Below, piece after piece: positions 1 through 12,800 of a stretch of DNA of 64,000 nucleotides (its first letter is position 1; each line of letters begins with the position of its first letter). Below the pieces are notes generated by a model. That model ran no database searches. It saw nothing but the letters and a program-made list of their open reading frames with translations, and was not told the DNA's origin. The translations under genes and the position numbers were made by a program. The stretch is from positions 1-64,000 of the forward strand of contig KV419400.1 in the NCBI GenBank assembly GCA_001630475.1, written 5' to 3'. The DNA is from Sistotremastrum niveocremeum HHB9708 (lineage: Eukaryota; Basidiomycota; Agaricomycetes; Sistotremastrales; Sistotremastraceae).

Positions 1-1036
1 CACTCATCGCCTGTACAGACTATATTTCGTACAGGTAGTTCTAGCTAATATATACTAAGTGCTTGTAACAGACACTGAGACTATATTTCGTACAGAGTCT
101 TCTCTTCGTCTCCCTCTACAACCCATACACCGTGTTTCCCCTCGTCGCATCCCTCCTAGCAGACGTCGAAAAAGGCGACGGAAGGGCTCTTTATCAACTT
201 GCTAAATCGCCCGATGCATCGTTCGAATGCAAATGTGGAGATACGGATTGGCCTGAGGTGGCGAGAGCCGAAACTACTTTTGCTGTGGCGTGTGGAGATG
301 GAGATGATATTTCGGGAGAGAGTTTGGATTATTTAAGAGGGTTTTATGAGGAGTTGAGTGAAGTTTCTGTGTTTGCGAATATTTGGATGCAGATCCATAT
401 GAGTTGCGTGTGAGTGACGTTCTACTGCTCAGCTTATAGAGAGTGATGAACGTGGCTCACATAGGGGATGGCAAGTTCGTCCTGCTGAAAGGTACACTGG
501 AAAGTTCCAAGGCAACACTAGCTTCCCTCTACTTTTGATTGGAAATACAGCAGGTGGGTAAAAATATCTGATGCAGTGAATTTCGGACGCTCACCAAAAC
601 CGTCCGTTCAGACCCTGTGACACCTTTATGGGCGTGAGTGTTCCCGTTTCATAAGTGTTATCCTTACTAAAATGAGCCTGTCAGCGCGAAAAAGATGTCC
701 AAAGGTTTCCAAGACGCAGTAGTTTTGACTCAAAATAGCGCTGGGGTCCGTCTCTTTCATTCTTACCATCTTGACGCCTTCTAGTCCTAACTACATCTCC
801 AGCACTGTTCACTCTCGGCACCATCAGTCTGCACTGCGAAATACATTCGCGATTATTTCCGCGAGGGCACGCTTCCGGCTGAGGGGACTGTGTGCGAGGT
901 TGAAGCTCATGCTTTCCCTCCAGATGTTCAACCTTCGATGCAGGCTAACGAACTTACGGCTGCGGATGCTCAGTTGAGGAATGCGATGAGAAAATTGAGT
1001 GATGCGTTCGAGGTCCCGAGATTAGGTCATATTTGA
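1..1036 (+). CDS. TAP-like alpha/beta hydrolase, copy A (3' part, 5' truncated or off-window)
   Basis: This is the C-terminal part of a secreted or membrane-anchored S33-family peptidase related to tripeptidyl aminopeptidases. Homology to the complete copies begins near base 100, at the LYNPY segment before the EKGDGRALY motif. It continues through a TAP-like C-terminal domain with SFPLLLIGNTADPVTPLW (catalytic Asp) and a GHCS motif (catalytic His), and ends at TGA 1034-1036 after EVPRLGHI. At least four short introns interrupt it; one uses the weak donor GTCCGT. The nucleophile-Ser half is absent. The reading frame is closed by a stop at 75-77, so either an intron acceptor lies near base 95 or the gene is truncated. 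It is closest to copy D at the other end of the block, not to its neighbour copy B. Confidence 0.75.
17..95 (+). repeat. 18-bp direct repeat at the 5' edge of TAP copy A
   Basis: The sequence AGACTATATTTCGTACAG occurs at 17-34 and again, identically, at 78-95, ending just before homology to the TAP family starts. It may be a local duplication at a breakpoint, or a duplicated intron 3' end, since both copies end in a CAG acceptor-like triplet. Confidence 0.6.
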
Positions 1037-1479
1037 GGACGAGTGTAAGGTTGACCAGGAAGAAGTATCCCCACTCAATGTGATATTACAAAACCAATGC
1101 CTTAATTCCATTGCATCTTTCGCTACAGCTCTAGTCATTGCCTTCAGGCTTGTGCCTTTAGTCGGTTTAGAAACTGTTGGCGAAATTCACGTTTTCGGTG
1201 GGAGTCACTTTGACGCTCAACTTCAGCTCTTCTCCCTTGACGCTGACTTACATGACCACCACACTCGAAATATCCATGTTCGAAATACCACAATCTACCT
1301 CTACCATATTGCACGGGATCAGATAACATCCCTAGGGAAAATCATACACCCGGTTATTGAGGCCAGGGTTTGTTTCAGGAGCACATGGACTCCTATAAGC
1401 TCCAACGGCGCCGCAGTATCTTTGACGATGCCGAAACTCACCGTTGCCGTCGAATGCAACTCTGAACTTGCTCTGAACC

Positions 1480-3867
1480 ATGGAGAAACAGAGCGCACCT
1501 AAGCTGCCTGTGGATGTTATTGACCCTCAGGTTGAGGGTCGAACCTCCCAGTCTGAGCGCAGAGGCAGGACGGCGACTCGGTGGCTCAAGATTGCAGTCG
1601 GGACATTCGTGGTGCTCTCTTATTTGCATTGGCGCGGTGCTGTAGTAGACTGGCATGGAACGACCAGTGAGGAGTCCTTATCGGCAGAATTCTCTTGGGA
1701 ACAGGTATGCAGATCGTTTTGTCAAAATGAGGGCTTGAAATGCTGATAGCGTCCGCTAGCTTGTCCCAAGTGAGAAATTCAACTGGGTGCCGTGCTACGA
1801 GAAGTTTCAATGCACAAGACTTTCAGTGAGTACAAGACCTGGTATATTAACTGCTGAGGCTGACATTTCCCAGGTACCTTTGGACTATGCCAAGCCGGAG
1901 GGTTCCAAAGCAGCAATTGCTGTCATTCGTTTCCCTTCCAAGTACCCAGTGGGTCACGAAATGTGGCGGGGACCCATACTGTACAATCCCGTACGTCTCT
2001 CCTTCCTGTTATATGACGCGTCTCAATTATAGATACCTAGGGAGGTCCAGGCGGTTCAGGCGTCGACTTCTTGACAGCACCTGGACTCGCTGACGGTTTT
2101 GCCAGCGTGATCGGCGACGATTACGATCACGTTTCTTTCGACCCTCGTGGCATTGCATATACAACACCCGTAGCCGAAATATTCACTACACCCGCCGAAC
2201 GTGCTACCTGGAATCTCAGAGACGGTCCCTTGATCAATTCCACCGATGATGCACTTTCAGTCGCGTATGCGCAATCGGTCATTCTTGGGAAGCTCGCAGA
2301 GGAACGTATCAAGGATGTTGCGGAGCATGTTTCGACGGCGGTTGTGGCGAGAGACATGTTGTCTATCACCCGTGCTTATGGACGGGAAAAGATTCTTTAC
2401 TGGGGCTTTAGTTATGGAACTGTCTTGGGAATAACGTGAGTCTTGTGATCGTTGCTTGAAAGCCATATTTTAACACTTTTGGGCCAGTTATGCTTCGATG
2501 TTCCCCGTATGTACACTCATCTTCATCTCAGGATCTCAGTAATAAATTCGTGCAGGATAATATTGAAAGGCTCATTGTCGATGGTACGTTCTCCCATGCG
2601 TAGTCCTTTCTTATGCTCATCGCCTTGCAGGTGTTGTGGATACCGTCAACTATTACAAAGGTAGGCTTTACCTTGATGAGAGTGTCACCGTGACTGAATG
2701 CGTCTCAAAGCTGCATGGTCGAACAATCTTTTGGATACAAACGCGGTTCTCTCGCTCATCTGGGAATCTTGTGCTGCTTCCTCCGCGTGCCCTCTACGCG
2801 AGCCCACTCCCGAAGCAGTCGAAAAGCGTGTCCTGTCTGTTATAGACAGTCTGAAGACGAACCCTCTACCAATAGTCAACGGCGCAGACTACGGCGTCCT
2901 AGATTGGGATACGGCATGGAAAGCCTTCTTCTTCCGGCTGTACAGTCCCTTCGACGGTATACCCCAGTTCTTCAGCTCGCTAGCCGATTTGGAACGCGGC
3001 GACGGACGAGCAATGTATCACAGCGCAAAATTCCCCGATAGTTCATTCGAATGCAAGTGTGATGGAAAGAGAGTTCGACCTGGTCCTTTGATTCTCGAAA
3101 CTTGGTTGCCGATCGCATGTAGTGATGGGGATGATGTTACTGGAGAGGATCTCTCTACGTTGAAGAAGCATTACGAGGAGATTTATGAGACATCGGGGTT
3201 TGCTAATTTCTGGTTCAAGCTTCATACTGCCTGCACGTGAGTCTGCTGTTCAATTCAGCCGCTTTGCGATTTTAACCTTGACTCACCATTTTAGTGGATG
3301 GCGTGTTCGTCCCGCTGAGCGATTCGCAGGTCCTTTCGTGGGGAATACTAGCTTCCCTCTTCTTTTCATTGGAAACACAGCAGGTACGCATTCATTTCAC
3401 TCGGTCTCACACGGCGTCTAATAACACTCCCAAAGATCCCGTGACTCCTCTTTGGGCGTACGTCTCACCCTTTCAAACACACCAAACCGCGAAGAACTAA
3501 CATCCTCTCTTACAGTGCGAACAAGATGTCCAAAGGATTCAAAGACGCAGCACTCTTAACTCAAAACACACCAGGGGTGAGATGACGTCACACTCTTCGA
3601 CTTCTTAAGCGGGAACTAACGGTCATGAACTTCTAGCACTGTTCCTTAGCGGCTACTTCCTTGTGTACCGCAAAGCACGTCCGTGGCTACTTCCGCGATG
3701 GCACGTTACCTTCCAACGGAACTGTGTGCGAAACTGCCGAGCATATTTTCCCTCCTGATAATGCGTCGCTCGTCCCTATGAAGACTCTGTCAGCTGATGA
3801 AGAAGCGTTGTATGAGGCCATGCGAAGCCTAAGCAATAGTTTTGCACCTCCTCGACTCGGATTCTGA
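1480..3867 (+). CDS. TAP-like serine peptidase (S33 alpha/beta hydrolase), copy B, complete
   Basis: A complete multi-exon gene, starting at ATG 1480. Exon 1 (1480-1704) encodes a basic N-terminus followed by one hydrophobic segment (about residues 35-50), a signal anchor. Next come WRGPILYNP and the oxyanion-region motif GGPGGSG from exon 4 at 2041, then the nucleophile elbow GFSYGTVLG (catalytic Ser). The TAP-like C-terminal domain carries NTADPVTPLW (Asp), with its codon split by an intron, and GHCS (His). The triad is therefore intact. About ten introns of 45-65 nt have consensus edges (for example 1705-1759, 1826-1873, 1991-2040). Such enzymes release N-terminal peptides or hydrolyse esters; the substrate is unknown. 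It lies 444 bp after copy A on the same strand, but is closest to copy C. Confidence 0.88.
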
Positions 3868-4072
3868 ACATGCAAAAATCCGACTGATATGTCAAAACGG
3901 GCCTCTCAAGGGTCTCAACTGGAACCAAATCACCCACACTCAAGTCTATAGTAAATCTCAATCATCATTGTATTGATACAGTCGTTTCATATTCGTTGTA
4001 AAACACATGAGAAGCGATATGACTAGTAATTATTATCTGTACAACTTTTCAGTCCGTGACCTCGAGACCAGC

Positions 4073-5544
4073 CTAGTGCGCATGAGGGACCAAGACGGCA
4101 CGGAATTTAGCCTTGCCAGACATCATCGAGTCGAAAGCCTTGTCGACGTCGTCCAACGAGAATCTGATGAATATATGAGTATCGCCTCGATGCAATTCGG
4201 GCGAGAAAACACACCTTTCGATGAGACACTTGACATCAGTTAATTGACTGAAAGCAAGGGTGTCCTCGGAGTCTCCGGCGTCACCAGAAGGCCAGCCACG
4301 GACGTTCAGACGTTTTTGGATGATGGGCAAGGTGGGGAAGTTGATATCGCCAGCAACTGAGAAAAGGAACGCTCGTTAGCATGAGTGACAATAAATACGC
4401 CAAATATTACATACCGGCAAGGATGAGAAGGGTGCCACCGGTACGGAGACCGTTGAGGAGGGTGGGGATGATGGTGGGGCTAGGAGCGGTACAGATGACG
4501 ACCTTTGCGCCTCCCAATTTTTGGAGCTCTTCGGCTTGATCAACCTTTGAGCTATCGAGATAGATGTGCGCTCCGAGCTGCTTGGCCAGTTGTTCTTTGC
4601 CTCCTGACGAAGAGAGAGCGACGGTGCGGTAACCCATCTTGTGGGAATATTGAATGGCCAGATGGCCGAGACCTACATGAATGCGGTCAGATGCCGGATT
4701 TCAGACAATTGGGCGAATTACGCACCTCCAATACCCTGGATCGCAACGATGTCGCCGGGCTTCACATCCATGTGACGCAATGAGTTGAAAGTCGTCACTC
4801 CTGCGCACAGGAGAGGTGCGGCCTCAGCGGGATCTAATTCTTTTGGAACGGCAGCGATAGCTTCTGTCCTGAGATAGACGTATTCCGCATCTAAGAAGAG
4901 TTGGATCAATAAAGATAAGGAGGTGGCGTGTCAAGATCGGCTTACATCCGCCATCAGTGAGAATACTGTAAAAAGAAAGATAACGTTTGAGAATTTGGGG
5001 GACAAATGAAATGTATGAAGAACGGACCCGTTGATGTTTTCTTTCTCGCAAGTTACGTGATCGCCAACTTTGCAGCTTGTGCAGACGCCACAATGACCGC
5101 CGTGCCAGCCTAAAATTTTATCAGCATATATGCTCCACCTGAGGCACGGTTAAAATATAGCTGACCTCCACCAACGCGATCACCGATCTTCCAACGTGTC
5201 TCGGTGTCGGGGATCGCGGCGACTTCGCCAACGATTTCGTGGCCTGGGACTTTGGGCAGAACTGGCATGTGCGCAAATTTGACGATTGAGTCGCTGAGTT
5301 CGTCGTCAGTCCCGTCCAGTAAAAGCAACACGACAAACGTACCTGTGGCAGACACCGCAAGCAAGGACTTTGACGAGCACCTGGCCCTGTTGAGGAGGCT
5401 ATTCGAGACGCTTTTAGTGTCTGAGACATCATATACGACGTTGAGACATACGACAAGATCTCTGGTAACGAGCTTGAATGGAGCGTTGGCTGTCTCGACG
5501 ACGGCAGCTCTGAAGGTTTTGGGGAGACCACTGGCAGAAGACAT
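4073..5544 (-). CDS. Zinc-dependent alcohol dehydrogenase (MDR family)
   Basis: A medium-chain dehydrogenase that oxidises alcohols or reduces aldehydes with NAD(P). Reading from ATG 5544 on the minus strand, conserved parts appear in order: GQVLVKVLACGVCHSD (first catalytic-zinc Cys), PGHEIVGEV (zinc His/Glu), a structural-zinc segment with CGVCTSCKVGDHVTC (four Cys), the Rossmann motif GIGGLGHLAIQ, and the C-terminal KCLIER...MSGKAKFRAVLV. It ends at TAG 4073-4075. At least seven short introns are needed; one removes the stretch between TRDL and PPQQGQ. The layout resembles YahK/Adh6-like cinnamyl-alcohol-type reductases rather than classical yeast Adh1, but the substrate cannot be read from sequence. 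It sits convergently with TAP copy B, 205 bp away. Confidence 0.87.
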
Positions 5545-5600
5545 GTTGTTTCGAACGGTGAGATGGATGGGAGTATGAAGGAAGGGACGAACTGATTAGA

Positions 5601-5607
5601 TTATATA
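5601..5607 (-). promoter_or_regulatory. Likely TATA box of the alcohol dehydrogenase
   Basis: On the minus strand the sequence TATATAA lies 57 bp upstream of the predicted ATG at 5544, a reasonable spacing for a fungal core promoter with a short leader. No experimental support. Confidence 0.4.
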
Positions 5608-7475
5608 CGAATGGCGCCGTGAGGAGTGCCTCATCATAGTAACATTTTCTCATCGAGTGAACGTCGATCCTTGACCTTCTGCGGCAGCGTCATAGCCGAA
5701 GCCGACCCTACCCGTCTGAAGCCGCACCTACGCGTTCTGAAGCCGTTCCGAACGGTCACGTTTTCCTCTCCGATATCGGTAGGTCCACCCAAAACAAGGC
5801 CTGGAAATGGTTATTAAAGGCTTAGAAATACTTAGTAAGGTAAGTGTCCCCAGTTCTCTCGCTCAGGGGGCAATTAAAGATGGTCTTTCTCGGCCCTAGA
5901 ACGACCTGGCTCAGCGCTTGCGTATGCTATTCTTCGGCCTGATTTGGCATTTTATCTTCAAGTTCTTGCATTCTCGCGGTTTATCCGATGTGAAATCGGC
6001 TATGCAGATTACCGCTCACATGCTTTTGATATTTCAAGAAGTTCTGGTCATAGCTGCTCGACGACCCAAGCCGACATTCAACGGAGCACATTGCCCGTCA
6101 ACCATGCACTGGCAGCCTCTCAAGCACTCAAGCGAGATTTATCTCGACTAGTTTGTTCTCGGAAAGAGATATGGATGATGCAAATCAGATTATCGTTCGG
6201 GCCCAGCGGCCATAGCTTCTTGGCTTAGGGCAGGCGACCTATCTGCTTGGATTTCTCAGGAACGTTTCCGACCTCGTCGACCTTCCCACAGCTTGTCAGA
6301 GGTCCTATGACTTCTCCTGAGTCCCTGAATATTTTATTCTCGATTGCTCCTATGCAGCGGGTCAAATGTCCTAATTTATGGCCTTGAAAGCAGCGGGCTG
6401 CCATTGCCGTTGAATGGCTCAAATATGCTATCCGATAAACAGATCTCCACGTTTTTCGGAGCCGGGTGCGGCCCCGGAGAGTCGTAAGTGTTACTATGGT
6501 AGTGCTACCGATAAGCTACGCACCGGAGTCCGGACCAGATAAACGACCTCCTTTCGTGTTCTCGGTTATGCTTACGGTCAGGTCATTATATCTAGGCCCG
6601 TATTTTACCGCATACGACGCGTGTCTGTAGTATGCTCTTATCGTAATGTCCGCAGCGATCAACTTACCCAGCTGAAGAAATCGGAGCTATTCACCGTTCT
6701 ACGTGTTGAAGATTTACATGTCGTTGGGAGGCGCAGTACTTGAAATATTTCATTGACGTGAACGGTTGCTTCAGATATCTCAACATGTAACCATAAACCA
6801 CATCGACACCCGAGTGCTTGCCCGAGTGTGGTCGTCATACTCAGCAAGTGGAAGATTCTCGGGACAACTTTGCAGGGCCAGAAATGAAAGTCGAGGAACT
6901 CAACGGCTTGAGCTGACCGGAGGGTGCAACTAAGTGCTCAAATATACTCATCATGATATATGATAGATGGATACTAGCCAATTTTATCATCTATAGACGT
7001 CTGGACGGTCTGGTGTTTGATGTGTTTCCGTTTTCAGTATAAACAGTTGTTTGGCGCCCAATGCTAAATGCAAGCGCTTATTTGCGCGTCTAGTATTTCT
7101 GGTTCCGGACCCCGACTTCAGCGTCGGCAAAAAGGTAAACTCATGAACTTGTCGGAAACCGGCTGATCAGAACGCAATCAGGATGACTGAATCTTTTCGC
7201 CCTCCCACCGCGCTTTTGAGTATAGAGACCAGCATCTATTTTTGACAGGTATACATGTATCTCTTATGCTCTTTGTAGCTATAATATTTGCAAAGGGTTT
7301 AGATGGAATTTTAGACTAACTGATCTCGGCTGACGTGGCCTGATCATGGCTTAGTCATGGACGAAGCTCTGATTCCCGCGCTTCAGGAGCTTCAGGACTT
7401 TACCTTTTTCCCGACGAGGTTGTTCCGCTCCCGCCGCCGTGTCCAATTGCTTTTGTCACTGCAGTACTGAACATC
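5608..7475. other. Intergenic region, no gene recognised
   Basis: About 1.9 kb separates the divergent alcohol dehydrogenase and F-box-like gene 1. Only short open frames without family features are visible. The segment around 5690-5760 repeats CTGAAGCCG-like units and the part near 6460-6540 is rich in CCGGAG palindromes. It should hold both promoters. Confidence 0.6.
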
Positions 7476-9466
7476 ATGCCACCCGTCAGTTCGCCTCGTA
7501 TTATGAGCAAATCAGCTCCTGTACCTGAGCTATCAAATGGTGGTGGAAGACATGCTGTCATCGATCGCCTAGAATCTGTAGCTCGCGCCTTGGAACATGC
7601 GCTGCAGAGCGTGTACGAATCTCCGCGCTGGTCGTGGACTACGAGCGAGTCATGCTGATGTAAATTTATCAGGCGCGATTTGATCAGTGATACTTTCGAA
7701 GAAGCAGAGAATATAGGCTACTGGGAAAATAGTTGTCGTCGGGGAGGTGAGTAAACTCTGACTCTAGGATGATGGCATCCTGCTGACAAAGTCTGTTGTA
7801 GATTCGATGTCATTCCTCAGACAAACCACTGATAGGCTGCTTGATATTAAGGACTCTATTGAATCCTCCGTCTTGGCTGCGATCGCTGATGTCCGCGAAC
7901 AATCAAACCAATACACCGAAATTCTACGATTACCCGAAGAGATAATTTTTGCTCTTTTGTCTGGATATGTCGAGAGCCATCTCCAGTCTCGTGATACCGG
8001 TCGTCAAGTTGAGTACGGTGTAGCCCATCTTGATAAAAAGTGGATCAAGCTTAGAAAAGTGTGAGCACCTGACTTTCGTGACATTGGCATGCGACTGATG
8101 AGTCGAAAGTTGTAGACATTGGAACGTTGTATTGAGAGGCGCGGCTAAGCTGTGGAGTTACATAGACCTATCGTGGCCTCTAGATGTGGCCAACAGCTAC
8201 GTGTCGCTTTGCCAGGGTGTTCCCCTTAGGCTGCTTTGGAATATTCCGGTCAGCAACTGGGATGTGGAAGTATCAAACTATGAAAACCAGAAGGAGTGGA
8301 CTTCTTCACACATACATTCGACAGAAGAGCTTCAGCTGGGTATTCAGCATATACCATACTCCTCTTGGCAACGAGATAAGCTGGTCGACGCGCTGAGGGA
8401 ATGTTGTTCGCCAGACTTGCAATCACTACGTATATCTTTGGGTCATATCGGCGGGGATCTGGAGTATGCCGTTGTACCCCTACCCGCGCTCCCTACGGTC
8501 AACCTCTTGCATCTCAGACTCCACAACTGTTGGTCGAGCGGTCCCTTGTCCCCCTCGTTGCGGACAATCGAGATCATTGCGCTCGACCCTCAGATTGTGA
8601 CAGTGGAGCACATATTCCAAGTCTTATCAGGGTGTCCTCTGCTCAAATCTTGCGTATTCGATATAAGCGCAGCGGATTCTCTACCCTTGCCCTTATCTGA
8701 CATATCTTTGTCCAGTCCAATACATCTCCCCAACCTACGACATCTACAGCTTGGAGACTTCTCGGAGCCTATGTTCGATTGGCTTTACGAACGGATCCAA
8801 CTTGAGTTGGTTCCAGATATGCAGATCACCATTCTTTTTCTCCGCGAATCATTTGAACCTTTCAAATTACCCTCCCGATTTGGAGCTGTCGCGTCTCGTG
8901 CAAACTCACTCGACTTTTCCAGGGAATCAGTCCGGTATACTACCGACGATCATCTTGATCATCTCTTTTCGCTTGGTATGCCCCTACGGTCAAGAATTGA
9001 GACTCATTTCCTCCCCAAACTGAATTTCACCCCTTTCACTCGCCTTCGTCGCTTGTGCCTCGGAATCTACAGCAACGCCCACCATTCATTCTGGATGGAA
9101 GGTCTGTCTTTACTGCGAGAACTCCACGATCTTGAGATACGTGGATCGCAAACAGAGATTTCAGAAGTATTTTTGGATCTCAGTGAAACCACACCCCTGA
9201 TTTGTCCGACTCTACAGAAACTTTCCGTCTTCGATGATAAGATGTGGAAGTGGCTCGATGAAATGGACGAGACTGGAGCCGCGTTTCAGTCAAAGAAGGT
9301 TGTTGCTCAAGAAAGACTTGAGACTTTATTGAAGTCTCGGGTGAACCAGGGGATCGCGATTCAGTCACTGAAATTATCCACGCCCAGCTGGTGGGCCGAA
9401 GACTTGGATAGGTGGAAGCCGTTAGTGGCTATTGTTGAGACCACCAGCCTATACAAATTCCCCTAA
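7476..9466 (+). CDS. F-box-like protein with leucine-rich C-terminal part, paralogue 1
   Basis: Four exons with consensus splice sites: 7476-7612, 7673-7746, 7802-8060 and 8116-9466. The N-terminus (HAVIDRLESVARALEHAL) looks helical. The F-box-like motif spans the third intron: LPEEIIFALLSG ... WIKLRKV / HWNVVLRGAAKLWSYIDLSWP, the usual agaricomycete form (LPEE...V...W..V...TP.LW..I.L). The remaining ~400 residues contain irregular leucine-rich repeats (for example LPNLRHLQLGDFS, LHDLEIRG), fitting a substrate-binding LRR domain. F-box proteins bind Skp1 and present targets to SCF ubiquitin ligases; that role is inferred from the family. Two related genes follow at 9827 and 14175. Confidence 0.82.
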
Positions 9467-9826
9467 GGCGATGCTCAGTGGCACGCTCGCCAAAGACGAT
9501 CCATTCAGTCTCGCCCTTGCCTCCCTTCTTGTTGCAAAATCAGCAAACCTACTCTTGGAGTTTTGTAGTTCGAATTAGCTCGGTACGCGAGTAGGTTGGT
9601 TCGAAAGAGTTGCTGTATGTTGTTGATAGAAATTTGGCCCATGACGATCACTGCAACTGGAGCAAAATAGGCCAAATTTCAAGTTCCTCAGGCAAATCTC
9701 AGCGGCTCCCTAATCAAGTAGTACCTTCACCGAAACACGGTATTTTATGTTGATGTTGTTTTGTTGTCGACTGTTTGGATCCCTGCATTCCTCTCCTCCA
9801 CTTTGTTCTTGTTCTTGACTTTCTCA
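9467..9826. other. Intergenic region between F-box-like genes 1 and 2
   Basis: Noncoding. The last part (9759-9778) shares an identical 20-bp stretch with 14069-14088, upstream of F-box-like gene 3, so promoter DNA was duplicated along with the genes. Confidence 0.6.
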
Positions 9827-12800
9827 ATGCCACCCAGTCCTCGAAACAATTATACTGCTAACGACAGCGAACTTCTGTGTGGACTGGACGCCATGATTGA
9901 CGTTCTGGAAAGCGCAGTCTGTGACATGTACGCAATCTTTGCATTGGGATCATGATCGGCCCATGATGTGAGCGCGTTGACACTGTCTGACACAATTCTA
10001 GGCGCAAGGTACGATCAGAACTTGTACAAGAAGCGGATAAAATAGGTTTTTGGGAACACTGTGAGCCCGAGCGCATTGATCTTCAACTCCGACATCACGT
10101 CACGCGTCACCGGCAGGATCAATATCTGGTCTAATGGCTATCAGTGTAAAATCTTGCGATCAGTGTACACTTGTCCTATAGAAAAATCAATATCCATTTG
10201 AAAACCATCAGTGTATTTGAGCAATGATTTTAAATTTCGGGCAGACAAGGATTTTCCTAGTATTCATTGATGCACACTTTGCTTGACAATACACAAGACG
10301 AAGATATTTGAAACCATGAACTTTCATTAGATCTATGCTATATTACACTGAATACTGTAGCAACCACTGATCAAAAGTGACAAAAAATGTACAAAAGTGC
10401 CAACGTCCACACTCGGTGACTTCAAATGAATAAGTATCTGATGTAATGAGAATTCCGTTAGATTACTACTGAGCAAATTTCGAGGTGGACTCACCAAAAC
10501 CAAATTGACTTTAGCTTGACTATGTCGGGCTTGAGCAGGTGATAGAGAGTGAGGACGGGAGCAGGGATCGGTTCAAAAGTTGCTTCACCTTGCTATCCTC
10601 GACGATGCGAACTATAAGGGATGTCATTGATCAATGAACAGTCGCGAGATGAAAAAGACAATGAGATGTCGTACCTTGCTATGCACCATGTGTCTCTGAC
10701 TACTGTGTTCGTCTGATTGTAGCTGAGGACTTCGGTTTTCGGACCTTCGCAGTCATCTTCGAGACCGAGGGGGTGCTGTCGTATCATGCGCACGAGATCG
10801 TTCTTGGTTGCAGTTGGTTCAAGGCGGTGGTGCTGGAAGACTCAGAGAGGGGGATTCAGGTCTTGGTCGACGTATGGGCAACGGAGGAGGAGACTGCGAG
10901 AAACGACGGGACGACTCATCGTGACAAGAGACAGAGCGACGAGAGTGTTGGGACGTGTTTGGCACATGTTGAGATACCCAGTCACATGACCTGGCTGATG
11001 TGAAGATTCCGAGAAGCCGTTAAGTCCGGATTGCGCGCGAAATCGCTAAGTCCCATTTTTGTGTCATCGCCCAAAAGTCTTGCGAAAAGTGGGTCTCAAG
11101 AATACTATATCCGTGCCGAACTTGTATCTAGTGCTTCAAAAATTATTGCTTGGCGATTTCTGACCTTTTCTCGAAATTTTGAGATGCCATTGATATTTCA
11201 ATGTCAGATCAATGATGCACTGAAGAATCAAATCGGGATCAGTGTACTGCAGATCCGAAGTCGGCGATCCAAAATTCTGAAGTCGCGTCGTCGGGGTCGG
11301 AACACTGATCCGATGCTGGAACATCAGCGTCTACATTGTTTGGACATTGTTTATCACGCGCGTCGGGCTCACAGTGGAAAACAACTGTCACGGAATAGGT
11401 GTGTTCTTTGATCGACAACTTCAATATCGGTAGCCCCGCGGCGCGGGTTGTCCCCTCCTCTAGAGTTCTCTCTCACTCAACTCTCACTAGTAGTTGCACG
11501 TCCGAAATAATAGTCAATGCAGTACAGTATCCAATCTATATTTTACTGCAGTGATACAGTGCTACTAAATCGGTTTCCCGCCCTCATGACCCGATTCACC
11601 CCTGCAATCATGGACTCGCTGACCAGATCCCAGCCCAGGTTAGGCTGCACTATACTTGGCACCTGGAACGCGATAAACAGAGTCGAGTCACAGACACTGC
11701 TCGTCGACCATTGCTTGCAGTCCGACGATATCGACGCCTAGTCTGCTGTTAAAAAAAGCCTTTTGCTGCAATATTGTGTTACGTCGGTCGGAGTTTCCAT
11801 TGCGAGGGCACTCGTAGCAGCGTATGGTGAGGCCGGGATAAAGAATGAATAAATGAGGGGGTAGGAAGGCGAGAGGGAGTTCATGAAACAAGGGCCAAGA
11901 GCAGATGAAGTTGCGCGAGCGGGCGATAAAGCCGCAAATTTCGAAGTCCGCAGTGACTGAAATCACATGTCTAGGTGTTGTCCTGGGTGCGCAGGTTTGA
12001 GATCACGTGCAAGGAACGGTTACGGGTTTGAGGAGCCGATAAAACCCTTTTCCTAGAGGAGGGGATGAGCTCTTGAATCTGATGCTATACGCTGTGATGC
12101 ACAGATTCCTTATCCATCGTTCGTCGGATCGCAAACGATGTCAAGTGCGTTGGGAAAACTGTTGGAACAGCATTCAACAGGGCGTATGCGGATATCTGCA
12201 AACTTTCCAATCACTATACCGAGATATCTCGCTTACCTGAAGAGTTGATGGTGGAGATTTTGTGGCAGTACCACCAACCCGACCCCACTTTTGACAGTGA
12301 CAGTAGTATCAGAATGAATTCTTCGAAGCGAGACTGGGTGAGATTCCGACAGGTGTAAGTTTTTAGACCTTGCCAACTCACTGCACAAGACTGATTTCAT
12401 GGGCAGGTGCAGCAGTTGGGACGAGATGATGCGAAGCACAACAAAGTTTTGGAGTTTCATTGATGCATCGTGGCCGATTAAATTTTTCAATCACCATATC
12501 CTGCTTTCCGGTCTTACTCCTCTTCACGTCCGATGGCCGTTCACGAATCATTGGCAAACGGAAGAGTCGCTTGGGATTATGGAAGAGTGGCTTTCGTCCC
12601 ACTCAATTGTTGAACTACAAGTGTCCTGGAGAACTTTCTGGGAGTTCATTCAACTTCCCCAAAGACTTCACGTCGCGGATGTTTTGGCCCGATATTTGAA
12701 ATCACCTCCTGCCTCGAACCTGAGGTCTCTTCTACTACTAGTAGCTCATGAGTCCACTCAGCCTGACGCTCTCCCTATCCCCTTACCCTTAGAGTCTCTT

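Noticed and set aside
5918-6228. Open frames of 77 and 94 codons between the alcohol dehydrogenase and F-box-like gene 1
   Set aside because: Overlapping frames with no family signal; treated as chance.
10593-10920. Possible minus-strand two-exon gene (start near 10918, good-looking 59-nt intron near 10617-10675)
   Set aside because: Splice consensus is attractive, but all three phases run into stops within a few codons of the junction and no family is recognised. It lies inside the insertion, so it may be a degraded gene piece.
11031-11411. 126-codon plus-strand open frame in the insertion
   Set aside because: No homology features, Arg/Ser-biased low-quality composition, no splice extension; likely chance.
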